Below are positions 8,362 through 16,934 of a stretch of 47,484 bases of DNA, in pieces. Origin of the DNA: CAYURP01 sp964447175. Lineage in GTDB: Bacteria > Zixibacteria > MSB-5A5 > SM23-73-2. The notes under the pieces are model-generated. The model was not told where the DNA came from. It did not search any database and saw nothing but the letters and a program-made list of their open reading frames with translations. How positions within the stretch are numbered: the first letter of the stretch is position 1; every line of letters begins with the position of its first letter. The stretch covers positions 1 to 47,484 of the forward strand of contig CAYURP010000022.1 in assembly GCA_964447175.1 (NCBI GenBank). Direction: 5' to 3'. Position numbers and translations under genes: made by a program.

Positions 8362-9264
8362 ATGAGCTCACAAACCGCTGGACTGAAGGAATTAGAAAAA
8401 AAGGACTTACATTTATGGATTTTGCTGATCGCCGTTTTTGTGATATCCACAGCCTTCATAGTGTATTTGATCTTTTACTCGGATTTGAGTAAATCCTTTG
8501 AGGAGACACAGAACGTTTTCAGTTTCAATTTCCTGTTTATCGGGTATACCAGCTTGTCGCTTTTTTTGATTGCTTATATTATGTTGCGGGAGCTGTCTAT
8601 CCGAAATATGCGGCGGAATCTTATGGAGGAGAAGATCAGCCTATCCTCAACTCTGGAAAAACACTACGAGAAACTGAAGGCGTTATTTGCGGTGACCACC
8701 ATGGTTAACTCCCAGGTGGAATTGCCCCGGGTTTTTGAGATGATCTCCAGGACCGCGCTTAACTGTATCGGGGGTGATCAATCCTCTCTGATGATCTACG
8801 ATGAGCAAAGGCAAAAACTTTACTGTGCTGCGGCCCACGGCGAAGAAATTGAGAAAGTGAAAGACGCATGTGTGGACGCAGGGAAAAGCGTTTGTGGGTG
8901 GGTACTGAAACATGGCAACCCATTGCTTTTAACCCCTGAAAAAGTAGGTAATTACCCTTTCTCCGATTTAATTGAGAAGGAAAGAACCATAGGTTCTGCT
9001 TTGTGCGTGCCCCTGAGAGTGAGAGGAAAGATCAAAGGGGTCCTGAATGTTAACAGTTTGACCCGAGACAAGAAGTTCACAGAAGAGGATCTCAACCTCT
9101 TATCCATATTTGCGGATAATGCATCTATCTCCATTGAAAGAGCGGAGCTATCAAAAAGATATGAGAGTATGAGGAATGGCGATTTACTCTCAAATGAAAC
9201 CGGGATTTCAGAAAAAACTGAAAGTCCTCTTGAATCTAAAGGTAAAAAAATTCTCAGTTCGTAA
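8362..9264 (+). CDS. Two-helix membrane GAF protein, paralogue lacking the kinase
   Basis: The 300-residue protein is collinear with the N-terminal half of its two neighbours: the LEKKDLHLW start, two membrane helices, the ELSIRNMRR linker and a GAF domain that includes GKSVCGWVLKHGNPLLL and LCVPLRV. It stops shortly after the GAF domain with a polar tail of about 35 residues. No HisKA or HATPase sequence remains in any frame before the next gene, so this is a clean sensor-only protein rather than an obvious frameshift. It has a ribosome binding site (AAAGGGG). It could form heterodimers with the flanking kinases or act as a decoy sensor; this is inference. Confidence 0.8.
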   Translation: MSSQTAGLKELEKKDLHLWILLIAVFVISTAFIVYLIFYSDLSKSFEETQNVFSFNFLFIGYTSLSLFLIAYIMLRELSIRNMRRNLMEEKISLSSTLEKHYEKLKALFAVTTMVNSQVELPRVFEMISRTALNCIGGDQSSLMIYDEQRQKLYCAAAHGEEIEKVKDACVDAGKSVCGWVLKHGNPLLLTPEKVGNYPFSDLIEKERTIGSALCVPLRVRGKIKGVLNVNSLTRDKKFTEEDLNLLSIFADNASISIERAELSKRYESMRNGDLLSNETGISEKTESPLESKGKKILSS

Positions 9265-9321
9265 AGTGAACCTATCTTTTAACCGATAGAAATTATGAAC
9301 TGCATTTAAGGGGGGGCAAAA

Positions 9322-11301
9322 ATGAACATGATTCCTGCAGAGTTAAAAGAGATAGAGAGAAAAGATTGGCATCTTTTACTTTTATTGATCTCTTTGTTTT
9401 TGATCTTGAGCAGCTTTATCGTGTTAATAGTTTTCTATTCTGATATGAGTAATTTCTTTCAGGAAAAGCTGGACGTTTATAGTTTCAACTTTTTGTTCAT
9501 AGGGTATGTTGGCATCTCCCTTCTTTTCATCGCCTACATTCTTTTTCAGGAGTTATCGGTACGGCGCTTGAGGCATGATCTGATTGCTGGGAAAATCAAT
9601 CTGTCAGTTACCATGGGACAGCGTTATCAAGAACTTAAGGCTTTGTTCGAGGTGAGCACCCAGGTAAATTCTGAAGTGGAGCCCTCCAGAATATTTCATC
9701 TGGTTACCAAACATGCACTCACCTGTTTGAACGGTGACCGTTCCTCCTTAATGATTCTGAACTCCAAAGACAATAAACTCCATTGTGTGGCAGCTTACGG
9801 GTATAAAGCTGAACTTTTGAAGAATGTGGAAGAGGAATTGGGAAAAGGAGTATGTGGGTGGGTGGTTAAGAATGATCAGCCTCTGCTTCTGGATCATGAC
9901 AAATTTAACCAATACGAGTTCATCGATCTGGTGGAAAAGGAGAGACCGATATTTTCTTCCCTTTGTGTGCCCTTGAAGGTAGAGGGGAAGCCCAAAGGGA
10001 TTCTCAATGTGAACAGTTATCGAGAGGATAAAAAATTCACTCAGGATGACCTGAAGCTTTTAACCATATTTGCTGAGAACGCAGCCTTGTCCATTGAGAA
10101 GGCAGAGCTTCACCAGGAATCTGAAAGACAGGCAAATTCTTTAAAAAAGACGGTAAACGAATTGATGTCCACCCAGAGCCAGCTAATCGACTCTCAGAAG
10201 ATGCGGGCTCTGGGTGATTTGGCTCGGGGGATGACTCACGATTTCAACAATCTTTTAGCTATAGTTGCCGGGCGGGCTGAGCTTTCTCTGAACTGGACCC
10301 AAGATGGAAAAGTTAGAAAATCGTTACAGCAGATTCTTAACGCTGTATCCGAGGGGCAAAAAACAGTTCACAGAATTCAGGAATTCTACCATAGCGGAAG
10401 CAAGGGTATTTGGGTGGAGACGGATATAAACCATTTGGTTCAGGAGGTGGTGGAGGTCACCAGACCCAGGTGGGAGGATGAAGCTCAGACTAAGGGTATT
10501 AAAATTGAGGTGGATAAGGAATTGGGCGAAGTCAAACCAGTTTTGGGAAATTCCTCCGAGATTTTTGAGGCACTTACTAACATAATGTTGAACTCCATTG
10601 AAGCCATGCCTGAAGGTGGAAAGATCACCCTGATGACTAAAAGCCAGGATGATTCTGTAGTCATCTCAGTTAAAGATACCGGAGTGGGTATGAGCGAGGA
10701 AGTGAGATCCAGGCTTTTTGATCCTTTCTTTACTACCAAGACCACCAGAAATGCAGGTTTAGGTTTGAGCGTAGTTTATGGTGTGATCTCCCGGCATAAA
10801 GGGAAAATAGGGGTGGAAAGCAAGGAAGGATTGGGAACTACCTTCAACATAAAACTTCCAGCCAGCAAAGAGCCCATAAAAGAGAAATTAAAAGAGGAAA
10901 AGTACATACCCTCCTTAAAGCCAGCCAGTATCCTGATAATAGATGATAATAAGGAGCTAAGGGATATTATTTCTGAGATTCTCGTCACAAAAGGACATCA
11001 GGTGAGCGAAGCTGAGGATGGGATTCAGGCAGTAGATGTATTTAATAAAGGCAAATTCGATCTGGTTTTCGTTAATTTGAGTTTACCAGAGCTTTCCGGC
11101 TGGGAGGTGATACAAAGGATAAAGCAAAAGGATTCTGAAGTGAAGGTAGTTCTTTTGACCGGCTGGGGTGCCCAGATCGATTTTGAGGAGGCAAAGGAGA
11201 AAGGAGTCGATTTCCTGATTCCTAAACCCTTCAAAGCAGAAGATCTTTTAAATGTTTTAGGTCAGGCTATAAGGGAAAAAGAAATGGCTCAAAAAACTTA
11301 A
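9322..11301 (+). CDS. Hybrid GAF sensor histidine kinase with degenerate receiver
   Basis: The 659-residue protein has the paralogues' two membrane helices and GAF domain, then HisKA with His306 in RGMTHDFNNL, a HATPase domain (N box NIMLNSIEAMP, G box DTGVGMS, then AGLGLSVVYG), and a C-terminal receiver domain at about 535-655. In the receiver the acidic pair Asp541-Asp542, Thr613 and Lys635 are kept, but the phospho-acceptor position is Asn585 (codon AAT at 11074-11076, in VFVNLSLPE). The receiver is therefore probably not phosphorylated in the normal way. A strong GGGGGG ribosome binding site precedes the ATG. Spacing to the paralogue is 57 bases. Confidence 0.9.
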   Translation: MNMIPAELKEIERKDWHLLLLLISLFLILSSFIVLIVFYSDMSNFFQEKLDVYSFNFLFIGYVGISLLFIAYILFQELSVRRLRHDLIAGKINLSVTMGQRYQELKALFEVSTQVNSEVEPSRIFHLVTKHALTCLNGDRSSLMILNSKDNKLHCVAAYGYKAELLKNVEEELGKGVCGWVVKNDQPLLLDHDKFNQYEFIDLVEKERPIFSSLCVPLKVEGKPKGILNVNSYREDKKFTQDDLKLLTIFAENAALSIEKAELHQESERQANSLKKTVNELMSTQSQLIDSQKMRALGDLARGMTHDFNNLLAIVAGRAELSLNWTQDGKVRKSLQQILNAVSEGQKTVHRIQEFYHSGSKGIWVETDINHLVQEVVEVTRPRWEDEAQTKGIKIEVDKELGEVKPVLGNSSEIFEALTNIMLNSIEAMPEGGKITLMTKSQDDSVVISVKDTGVGMSEEVRSRLFDPFFTTKTTRNAGLGLSVVYGVISRHKGKIGVESKEGLGTTFNIKLPASKEPIKEKLKEEKYIPSLKPASILIIDDNKELRDIISEILVTKGHQVSEAEDGIQAVDVFNKGKFDLVFVNLSLPELSGWEVIQRIKQKDSEVKVVLLTGWGAQIDFEEAKEKGVDFLIPKPFKAEDLLNVLGQAIREKEMAQKT

Positions 11302-11386
11302 CCCGGTGAATTTCTTTGTTTGATGAATTCTGCTGAAAATCTCTCGTTTACTTCTCTTCATTCAAACCATTTTTTTATTTTTTTTC

Positions 11387-11415
11387 TTGACAACTTAGGT
11401 CTTCAAAGATATCAT
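11387..11415 (+). promoter_or_regulatory. Candidate sigma70-type promoter for the 1003-aa secreted protein
   Basis: TTGACA at 11387-11392 and TATCAT at 11410-11415 have an ideal 17-base spacer. The start would be near 11422, giving a leader of about 170 nt before the ATG at 11595. The intergenic region 11302-11594 contains no other feature I can support. Confidence 0.6.
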
Positions 11416-11594
11416 CACTTAAAATGAAGCGTTGAGGGTTTGCACCTGGGGTAGGAATTTAACTTAGCTTCTTTTTACGAATTGAGGAGGTTATCGTAAA
11501 AATATTTAACCCAGAAGGTGGAAAATAAATATTTGATAATGATATTGGAAGTAGGTAATCTAAATTTTAAAACCTTTAAACCGAGGGGTAAAGG

Positions 11595-14500
11595 ATGAAA
11601 ACCTTTAAGGTCTTATCAATTGTGGTTCTGACCTTCATATCATTCATCTTTGTTTTTAGACCTTTTAATGGTCAGGTGGTTGGTTTACCTTCCGATGAGG
11701 AACCATATGCCACATATTTTGAAGCAGCTAATGCCTGGTTCGATTCGGTTGCAGATGTTGATACTCAGGAGATGCCTATACTGGAGAAGATCGAATCAAA
11801 GCTTTTCTATATTGGCAAGGGATTGAAATTCGAAAAAGACGGAAAATGGCTGGCATTTGACACTCTGGAGAAAAAACTGGACAATATCGTAGGTTTATCG
11901 GATTCGGGTTTGCCACCTGAGGCAGTGATTTACTACAATAATGCTAACACTTTCTTCACTAATGTTAGTAATATTCACTCCTGGAAAGGGGATTTACCTC
12001 CGGTGGTGAAAGGTTATTTTAACACGTCTAACTCCTACTTCGATACGGTTAGACTGATACACAACGATACTCTCTTTGCAGATTCCTCCGAGCTGTGGAG
12101 AGTGGAGCAGAAGCTCTGGACTTTAAATCAGGCTTTGAAAAACGAAAAACATGCTAAAAAGGGTGCTTTTGAGGATCTGGAAGCCAAGCTGGATACTCTT
12201 TTAGGTCGGGAATATCTAATTCCAGATGATATAAATGCAAATTTCGATACTTCTGACATATACTTCGATTCGGTGGATGCTGTGCACGAGCAGATTGGTG
12301 AACTTAGCAGTGTAGTGGATGAGCTTTTTGAACAAGCCAACTTCTGGTTTGACTCTGTGAATGCCATTCACGAAGACCCACCCTTTCCTACTGAGTGGGA
12401 AAACATTGAATGGAAGATTCATTATCTGGATTACGCCTTTAAGTCCCAGAAGGAGGCAAAACATCTTTCCTATATCGAGCTGGAAGCCAAGCTGGATACC
12501 CTTCTCGGGTGGGAATTATTACTGAATCCCGATATTGAAGGATATTTCATTTCAGCAAATATTTACTTCGATTCAGTAACTGCAATTCACTGGGAACCAA
12601 TGGGTCCTGAGCCGCTCAATATCGAATGGAAATTACATTACCTGAAAATGGCTTTACACAATCAGAAACATGCCATTTGGTTGATGTTTGACGATCTTGA
12701 TAAAAAACTGGATGCTCTTCTGTATCAGCCCAATGATGGCCTACCCCCTGAGGTTAACACCCTTTTCAACAATGCGGACTATTACCTCGATTCGATTAAT
12801 TATATCCACGAAGGTGCAATTTTCGCTGATTCCTCAGAGGAATGGAGAATAATGCAGAAGCTGTACTATATGAAATACAGTTTGAAAAACCAGAAAGATG
12901 CTATGTGGACTATGTTCATAGAGCTGGAGCATAAGCTGGATATTCTGGCTATGCCCAGGATTGATCCCCCAGGACTTCCTGAGGATATAGATTCACTTTT
13001 CACCTCCTCAAATGCCTGGTTTGATTCAGTGGATTTCATCTATAATCAGATTGAGATGCCTATACCAATGAGAGTTGAATGGATGGTCCATTACCTCAAA
13101 CTTGCCTTGAAGGATGAAAAGGATGCTAAATGGATGGCATTGGATGAGCTGAAAAGAAAAGCCTATGAGTTTGACAAACTGGAGTTGAAGCTATATTATC
13201 TGGCCCAGGCTTTGAAATATGAGAAGGACGCTAAAGGGAGGGTTTTCGAGGAGCTGGAATATAAACTGGATGATTTGTTGGCGGTTCCTTTTAGTGGGGT
13301 GTTACCTGAGAGCGTAGACACCTATCTGGGATTTGCCAATGAGTTCTTCAATTCCGCCATATCAATTCATTGGGAACCAGGAATTCCGGAACTGGAAAAA
13401 ATAGTGTTGAAGCTGATCAATATCAAAGATGGTTTAGTTAATCAAAAGGAAGCTACCCGGATTATGTTCGATTCTTTAGATTTTAAGATTAATATGTATG
13501 CCGAGACACCGGATCAGGCTTTAGATCCTGACATCTATGCTGATTTCGACAGCGCCGACTTTTATTTCGGTCTAATAGGGAAGATACTACCTGGTCCGGG
13601 AATGGAGCTTCCAGATATCGAAATAATGATATATTATCTGAGCCAGGGACAGCAGTATGTGAAGCAAGCTCAGGAGAAGATGTTTGGTCAATGGAAGGAG
13701 GAGCTCTTTGAATTCGATAAGATCGAGAAGAAGCTGTATAACATAAACCAGGCTTCGCAATTCGCAAAAGATGCCAAAGAGCTGATATTTGAGCATCTGG
13801 AATTGAAGCTGGACACCCTTTTTGCCAGAAGAGGCTGGGAACCCATCGGCTTCCCGGGTTTGGTCACGGAATATTTCCAAATTGCCAATACATACTTTGA
13901 TCTGGTTAATTCCACTCATGAGAGACTTGCACCTGACACCACTGAGCTGCTGAAAATAGGATTGAAAATACATTATCTTAAACATGCTTTATTGTGGCAG
14001 AAAGATGCTACCTGGCTGATGTTTGCCAACCTGGAGCAAAAGCTGGACTCGCTTCTAAATAGAGAATACCTGGGTCTGCCCGAAGAGGTTGATCTGTATT
14101 TTGACTCTGCCGGCTTTTATTTTGATTCGGTTAACGTGATTTATGAGCAATTTAAGGGAACCGCAGGCGATCTTCCCAAGATAGAGGAAATGCTGGATGC
14201 TTTTACTATTGCCTTGAAATTTGCCAAGGATGCAAAATGGCTGATGTTCGATGAACTGGAGGATAAAATTGACTCCCTGCCGCCGGAGACAGGCGTAAGG
14301 GAGATAGGGGAGAGGGAAACAGTACCTGAGAAATTCGTTCTAATGCAGAACTACCCCAATCCTTTCAATCCGATCACCAATATAGAATTTTCGATTCCCA
14401 AACCAACTCAGGTCAAAGTCGAGATTTACAATATTCTGGGTGAGAAGATCGTTACCCTGGTGGATGAGAAACTTTCTGCGGGATATAAGATCGTGGAATG

Positions 14501-14606
14501 GGATGGGAAAGACGATCAGGGCAATGAGGTTTCCACCGGCATCTATTTCTACCGACTCAAAGCCGGAGAATTCACCCAGACCAGGAAGATGGTGCTATTA
14601 AAGTAA
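11595..14606 (+). CDS. Secreted repeat protein with NYPNPFNP-type C-terminal sorting domain
   Basis: A 1003-residue protein with an N-terminal signal peptide (hydrophobic run at about 5-23), a body of about ten imperfect repeats of 75-100 residues, and a C-terminal sorting domain of about 85 residues (NYPNPFNP, then YNILGEKI, GIYFYRLKAG, ending MVLLK). Each repeat has a YFDSV-IH part, then a helical part resembling KLHYLKMALK-KDAKWLMF and an ELE-KLDTLL end, so the fold is probably helical. The C-terminal domain is the FlgD-Ig-like tail used by type IX-like secretion in FCB bacteria; no secretion machinery is in the window. The repeat family is not one I recognise. The function is unknown, possibly a surface structural or adhesive protein. 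Confidence 0.85.
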   Translation: MKTFKVLSIVVLTFISFIFVFRPFNGQVVGLPSDEEPYATYFEAANAWFDSVADVDTQEMPILEKIESKLFYIGKGLKFEKDGKWLAFDTLEKKLDNIVGLSDSGLPPEAVIYYNNANTFFTNVSNIHSWKGDLPPVVKGYFNTSNSYFDTVRLIHNDTLFADSSELWRVEQKLWTLNQALKNEKHAKKGAFEDLEAKLDTLLGREYLIPDDINANFDTSDIYFDSVDAVHEQIGELSSVVDELFEQANFWFDSVNAIHEDPPFPTEWENIEWKIHYLDYAFKSQKEAKHLSYIELEAKLDTLLGWELLLNPDIEGYFISANIYFDSVTAIHWEPMGPEPLNIEWKLHYLKMALHNQKHAIWLMFDDLDKKLDALLYQPNDGLPPEVNTLFNNADYYLDSINYIHEGAIFADSSEEWRIMQKLYYMKYSLKNQKDAMWTMFIELEHKLDILAMPRIDPPGLPEDIDSLFTSSNAWFDSVDFIYNQIEMPIPMRVEWMVHYLKLALKDEKDAKWMALDELKRKAYEFDKLELKLYYLAQALKYEKDAKGRVFEELEYKLDDLLAVPFSGVLPESVDTYLGFANEFFNSAISIHWEPGIPELEKIVLKLINIKDGLVNQKEATRIMFDSLDFKINMYAETPDQALDPDIYADFDSADFYFGLIGKILPGPGMELPDIEIMIYYLSQGQQYVKQAQEKMFGQWKEELFEFDKIEKKLYNINQASQFAKDAKELIFEHLELKLDTLFARRGWEPIGFPGLVTEYFQIANTYFDLVNSTHERLAPDTTELLKIGLKIHYLKHALLWQKDATWLMFANLEQKLDSLLNREYLGLPEEVDLYFDSAGFYFDSVNVIYEQFKGTAGDLPKIEEMLDAFTIALKFAKDAKWLMFDELEDKIDSLPPETGVREIGERETVPEKFVLMQNYPNPFNPITNIEFSIPKPTQVKVEIYNILGEKIVTLVDEKLSAGYKIVEWDGKDDQGNEVSTGIYFYRLKAGEFTQTRKMVLLK

Positions 14607-14660
14607 AGAGTTTAGAGTAAAGAGTTAAGAGTAAAAAAGATTGTAGGGGCGGGGCTTGTC
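14533..14660 (+). repeat. Shared protein-tail and 3'-flank module, copy 1
   Basis: This stretch codes for the last residues of the sorting domain and runs through the stop codon (14604-14606) into the downstream AGAGTTTAGAG run and GC hairpin. It closely matches 16556-16672. The match is near-identical from the ACCCAGACCAGGAAGATGGT part through the stop and about 50 bases beyond it. Confidence 0.8.
14607..14632 (+). repeat. AGAGTTTAGAG-type purine-rich repeat, copy 1
   Basis: Directly after the stop codon there is a run made of AGAGTTTAGAGT, AAAGAGTTAAGAGT units. Related runs occur at 16630-16648 after the next secreted protein and at 44124-44177 after rsmE, so it is a dispersed intergenic repeat and not part of one gene family. 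Confidence 0.65.
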
Positions 14661-14673
14661 CCCGCCTTTTTTT
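14648..14673 (+). terminator. Rho-independent terminator after the 1003-aa protein gene
   Basis: A perfect 7-bp GC stem (GGCGGGG at 14648-14654, CCCCGCC at 14660-14666) with a five-base loop is followed directly by seven T residues. It lies 41 bases after the stop. Confidence 0.85.
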
Positions 14674-14860
14674 GTTTTTGGTTAATGGTTGTTGGTTTTT
14701 TTCAATCAAGCGTCTCCAGACGCACAGGAGGTTAGTCTGAGAATGCCGGAAATCGTTCCAACTGCAGTTCCTCAATTCATCAGGCTTATTTTGTTCGATC
14801 GTCAAGATGCTCCGCATAGATCGACCAACTACGCATTTAGAAAAAAGCTTCAGATTTTCC

Positions 14861-14889
14861 TTGACATTTTCCGAACCTCGGGCTATGCT
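14861..14889 (+). promoter_or_regulatory. Candidate sigma70-type promoter for the SBBP-repeat protein
   Basis: TTGACA at 14861-14866 and TATGCT at 14884-14889 are 17 bases apart. The start would be near 14896, about 54 nt before the chosen ATG at 14950. This supports the shorter gene model, because the longer reading frame would begin upstream of the promoter. Confidence 0.65.
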
Positions 14890-14949
14890 TCTACTGAAGA
14901 CAAAGATATCACAAGCAAGAAAACTGTCAACTTCGAAAAGGAGGAAAGA

Positions 14950-16629
14950 ATGATTAGAGGATTCTTCTTTCTGGCGACTTTGCTTCTGACAGGCATTCCT
15001 GTCTTTGCTCAGTCCGTTGATACTGCTTGGGTAAGAAGATACAATGGACCTGGAAACGGTAGTGACGCCGCTCACGGCGTGGTCTTGGATGGTTCTGGAA
15101 ATGTGTATGTCACAGGATATAGTTACGGTGATGGGACAGACTATGACTATGCTACCATAAAATATTATCCCAATGGAGATACCGCCTGGTTAAGAAGATA
15201 TAACGGGTCCCAAGACTCCCTGGATGGTGCTTCTACCATAGCTGTAGATGCCTCTGACAATGTCTATGTGACAGGAGGTTGCGACGGCTGGGTTACCGTA
15301 GAATTTCCTAAGTTGATGATCTTTGGTGACTATGCCACCATAAAGTATGATCCTGATGGAGATACCGCCTGGACGAGAAGATATAACGGACCGGGAAACG
15401 ACCTGGATGGTGCTTTTGCCATAGCTCTAGATGGTTCAGGCAATGTCTTTGTAACCGGAGGCAGTTTCGGCGAAACGTCGTTTGATCACGCCACCATAAA
15501 GTATCTTCCCAACGGGGATACTGCCTGGGTGAGAAGATACAATGGAACACACGATTACACAGATGTAGGTAAAGCCATCGCCGTAGATGGTTCTGGCAAT
15601 GTCTATGTGACGGGATGGACCGATTATAATGATCTCATCCAGGAATTGGCGGACTATGTTACCATAAAGTATTATCCTGACGGGGATACTGCTTGGGTAA
15701 GAAGATACGACGGCCCGGGAAACCACTGGGATGAAGCTTCTGCCATAGCCGTAGATGGTTCTGGTAATGTCTGTGTAACCGGATCAAGTTTGGGAAGTGG
15801 GACATCCGGTGACTATGCCACTATAAAGTATGATCCTGATGGAGACACCGCCTGGGTGAGAAGATACAACGAGCCAGGGAATGGACACGATCGGCCTTCT
15901 GCCATAGCCGTAGATAATTCAGGCAATGTTTACGTGACTGGCGACAGTCCAGGCAGTGGGACGTTTTCAGACTATGCCACTATAAGGTATTATCCAAATG
16001 GAGATACTGCCTGGGTAAGAAGGTACAGCGCACCAGGAGATTCCGCTGTTGCTACCGCCATAGCCGTGGACAGTTATGGAAATACCTATGTGACAGGATA
16101 TAGTTGGAGTGGGACAGACTTTGATTATGCCACTGTAAAATATGATTCTTCAGGCAATGAGCTTTGGGTGGAAACATACAACGGATTAGGTAACGGCGAC
16201 GATAAGGCCTGGCACATAGCCGTTTGCGGTTGTGACACTGTTTATGTCACCGGCGAAAGTTACGGCAGCGGAACAGACAAGGACTATGTCACCATAAAGT
16301 ATGTGCAGAAAGAGACTTCTGTCGAAGAACAGAAAGAACAAACCCTTGTTTGTTCATTTACTTCATATCAAAATTATCCCAATCCTTTTAATCAAGAGAC
16401 TATTATCCAATATTCACTGAGAGATCCGGTCCAGATAAGCTTAAAGATTTACAATCTAAAAGGTCAATTGGTAAAAACTCTGGTCGACTACCATCAAGAG
16501 TCAGGAATTCATCAGGCTGTGTGGGATGGAAAAGACGAGAAAAGCAGAGAAGTCTCCGCAGGTATCTATTTCTATCGACTCAAGGTTGGGGAATTCACCC
16601 AGACCAGGAAGATGGTGTTATTAAAGTAA
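14950..16629 (+). CDS. Secreted SBBP beta-propeller protein with NYPNPFNP-type sorting domain
   Basis: The reading frame is open from 14689, but the gene most likely starts at 14950: AAGGAGG at 14938-14944 is well spaced and the first residues MIRGFFFLATLLLTGIPVFA form a signal peptide. The mature part has eight repeats of about 50-60 residues with the pattern GDTAWVRRYNG, AIAVDGSGNVYVTG and DYATIKY, the SBBP family expected to fold as beta-propeller blades. The last about 85 residues form the sorting domain (YQNYPNPFN, YNLKGQLV, GIYFYRLKVG, MVLLK). It is probably exported by a type IX-like route. The blades are very similar in DNA as well as protein, so copy number may vary. Function unknown. 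Confidence 0.87.
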   Translation: MIRGFFFLATLLLTGIPVFAQSVDTAWVRRYNGPGNGSDAAHGVVLDGSGNVYVTGYSYGDGTDYDYATIKYYPNGDTAWLRRYNGSQDSLDGASTIAVDASDNVYVTGGCDGWVTVEFPKLMIFGDYATIKYDPDGDTAWTRRYNGPGNDLDGAFAIALDGSGNVFVTGGSFGETSFDHATIKYLPNGDTAWVRRYNGTHDYTDVGKAIAVDGSGNVYVTGWTDYNDLIQELADYVTIKYYPDGDTAWVRRYDGPGNHWDEASAIAVDGSGNVCVTGSSLGSGTSGDYATIKYDPDGDTAWVRRYNEPGNGHDRPSAIAVDNSGNVYVTGDSPGSGTFSDYATIRYYPNGDTAWVRRYSAPGDSAVATAIAVDSYGNTYVTGYSWSGTDFDYATVKYDSSGNELWVETYNGLGNGDDKAWHIAVCGCDTVYVTGESYGSGTDKDYVTIKYVQKETSVEEQKEQTLVCSFTSYQNYPNPFNQETIIQYSLRDPVQISLKIYNLKGQLVKTLVDYHQESGIHQAVWDGKDEKSREVSAGIYFYRLKVGEFTQTRKMVLLK

Positions 16630-16672
16630 AGAGTTTAGAGTTAAGAGTAAAAGGATTGTTGGGGCGGAGCTT
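16556..16672 (+). repeat. Shared protein-tail and 3'-flank module, copy 2
   Basis: Counterpart of 14533-14660: the codons of the sorting-domain end, the stop at 16627-16629, the AGAGTTTAGAG run (16630-16648, one unit shorter) and the start of the GC hairpin. The near-identity does not stop at the stop codon. Confidence 0.8.
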
Positions 16673-16718
16673 GTTGAGCTTAGCGAAATCCCCCGCCTCT
16701 GGCGGGGGGTCTCCGCCC
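16662..16718 (+). terminator. Nested GC-rich inverted repeat, possible terminator
   Basis: GGGCGGAG at 16662-16669 pairs with CTCCGCCC at 16711-16718. Inside is a second hairpin, CCCCCGCC and GGCGGGGG, at 16690-16708. It begins 32 bases after the stop of the secreted protein gene, where copy 1 has a terminator, but there is no T tract. It looks like the copy-1 terminator with another palindrome inserted in its loop. Confidence 0.45.
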
Positions 16719-16786
16719 TGCTGGTGTATAGTCGATTGGTTTTTGGTGGTTAGATAAACCAGACTGCGTGGGGGCGAACTTCTGGC

Positions 16787-16883
16787 ATTACCCGTTTGGA
16801 TCATAGAGGTGGGAATTTATCCCACCTATCACAGGTTGTCTCCCTGGCCGTTCCGGCAACCTGTGTTAACACAATCGGGTAGT
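16787..16883 (+). repeat. Branched palindrome: outer stem with two inner hairpins
   Basis: ATTACCCG at 16787-16794 pairs with CGGGTAGT at 16876-16883 (one wobble). Inside are two separate hairpins: AGGTGGGA/TCCCACCT at 16807-16827 with loop ATTTA, and ACAGGTTG/CAACCTGT at 16831-16864. All pairings are nested and non-overlapping. The same plan with unrelated sequences is seen at 21620-21694 and 43228-43305. Confidence 0.6.
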
Positions 16884-16910
16884 TCTGGATCTTCTGATTC
16901 AAAATTGCGG

Positions 16911-16934
16911 GGACAAGGTCAGGAGACCTTGTCC
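16911..16934 (+). repeat. Perfect 10-bp palindrome GGACAAGGTC, copy 1
   Basis: GGACAAGGTC and GACCTTGTCC flank the loop AGGA, followed by CTACCC. A nearly identical copy in the opposite orientation, including the flanking CTACCC, is at 31605-31632. Confidence 0.7.

Noticed and set aside
13489..13985. Minus-strand frames of 75-132 aa inside the 1003-aa repeat protein
   Set aside because: They are antisense shadows of a repetitive coding sequence with no start signal.
14689..14949. Longer N-terminus of the SBBP-repeat protein
   Set aside because: The frame is open, but a promoter (14861-14889), a ribosome binding site (14938-14944) and a signal peptide starting at 14950 all favour the shorter form.
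11595..16629. CRISPR-like or tandem DNA repeats in the two secreted-protein genes
   Set aside because: The periodicity follows protein repeats (SBBP blades and helical units) in an open frame.
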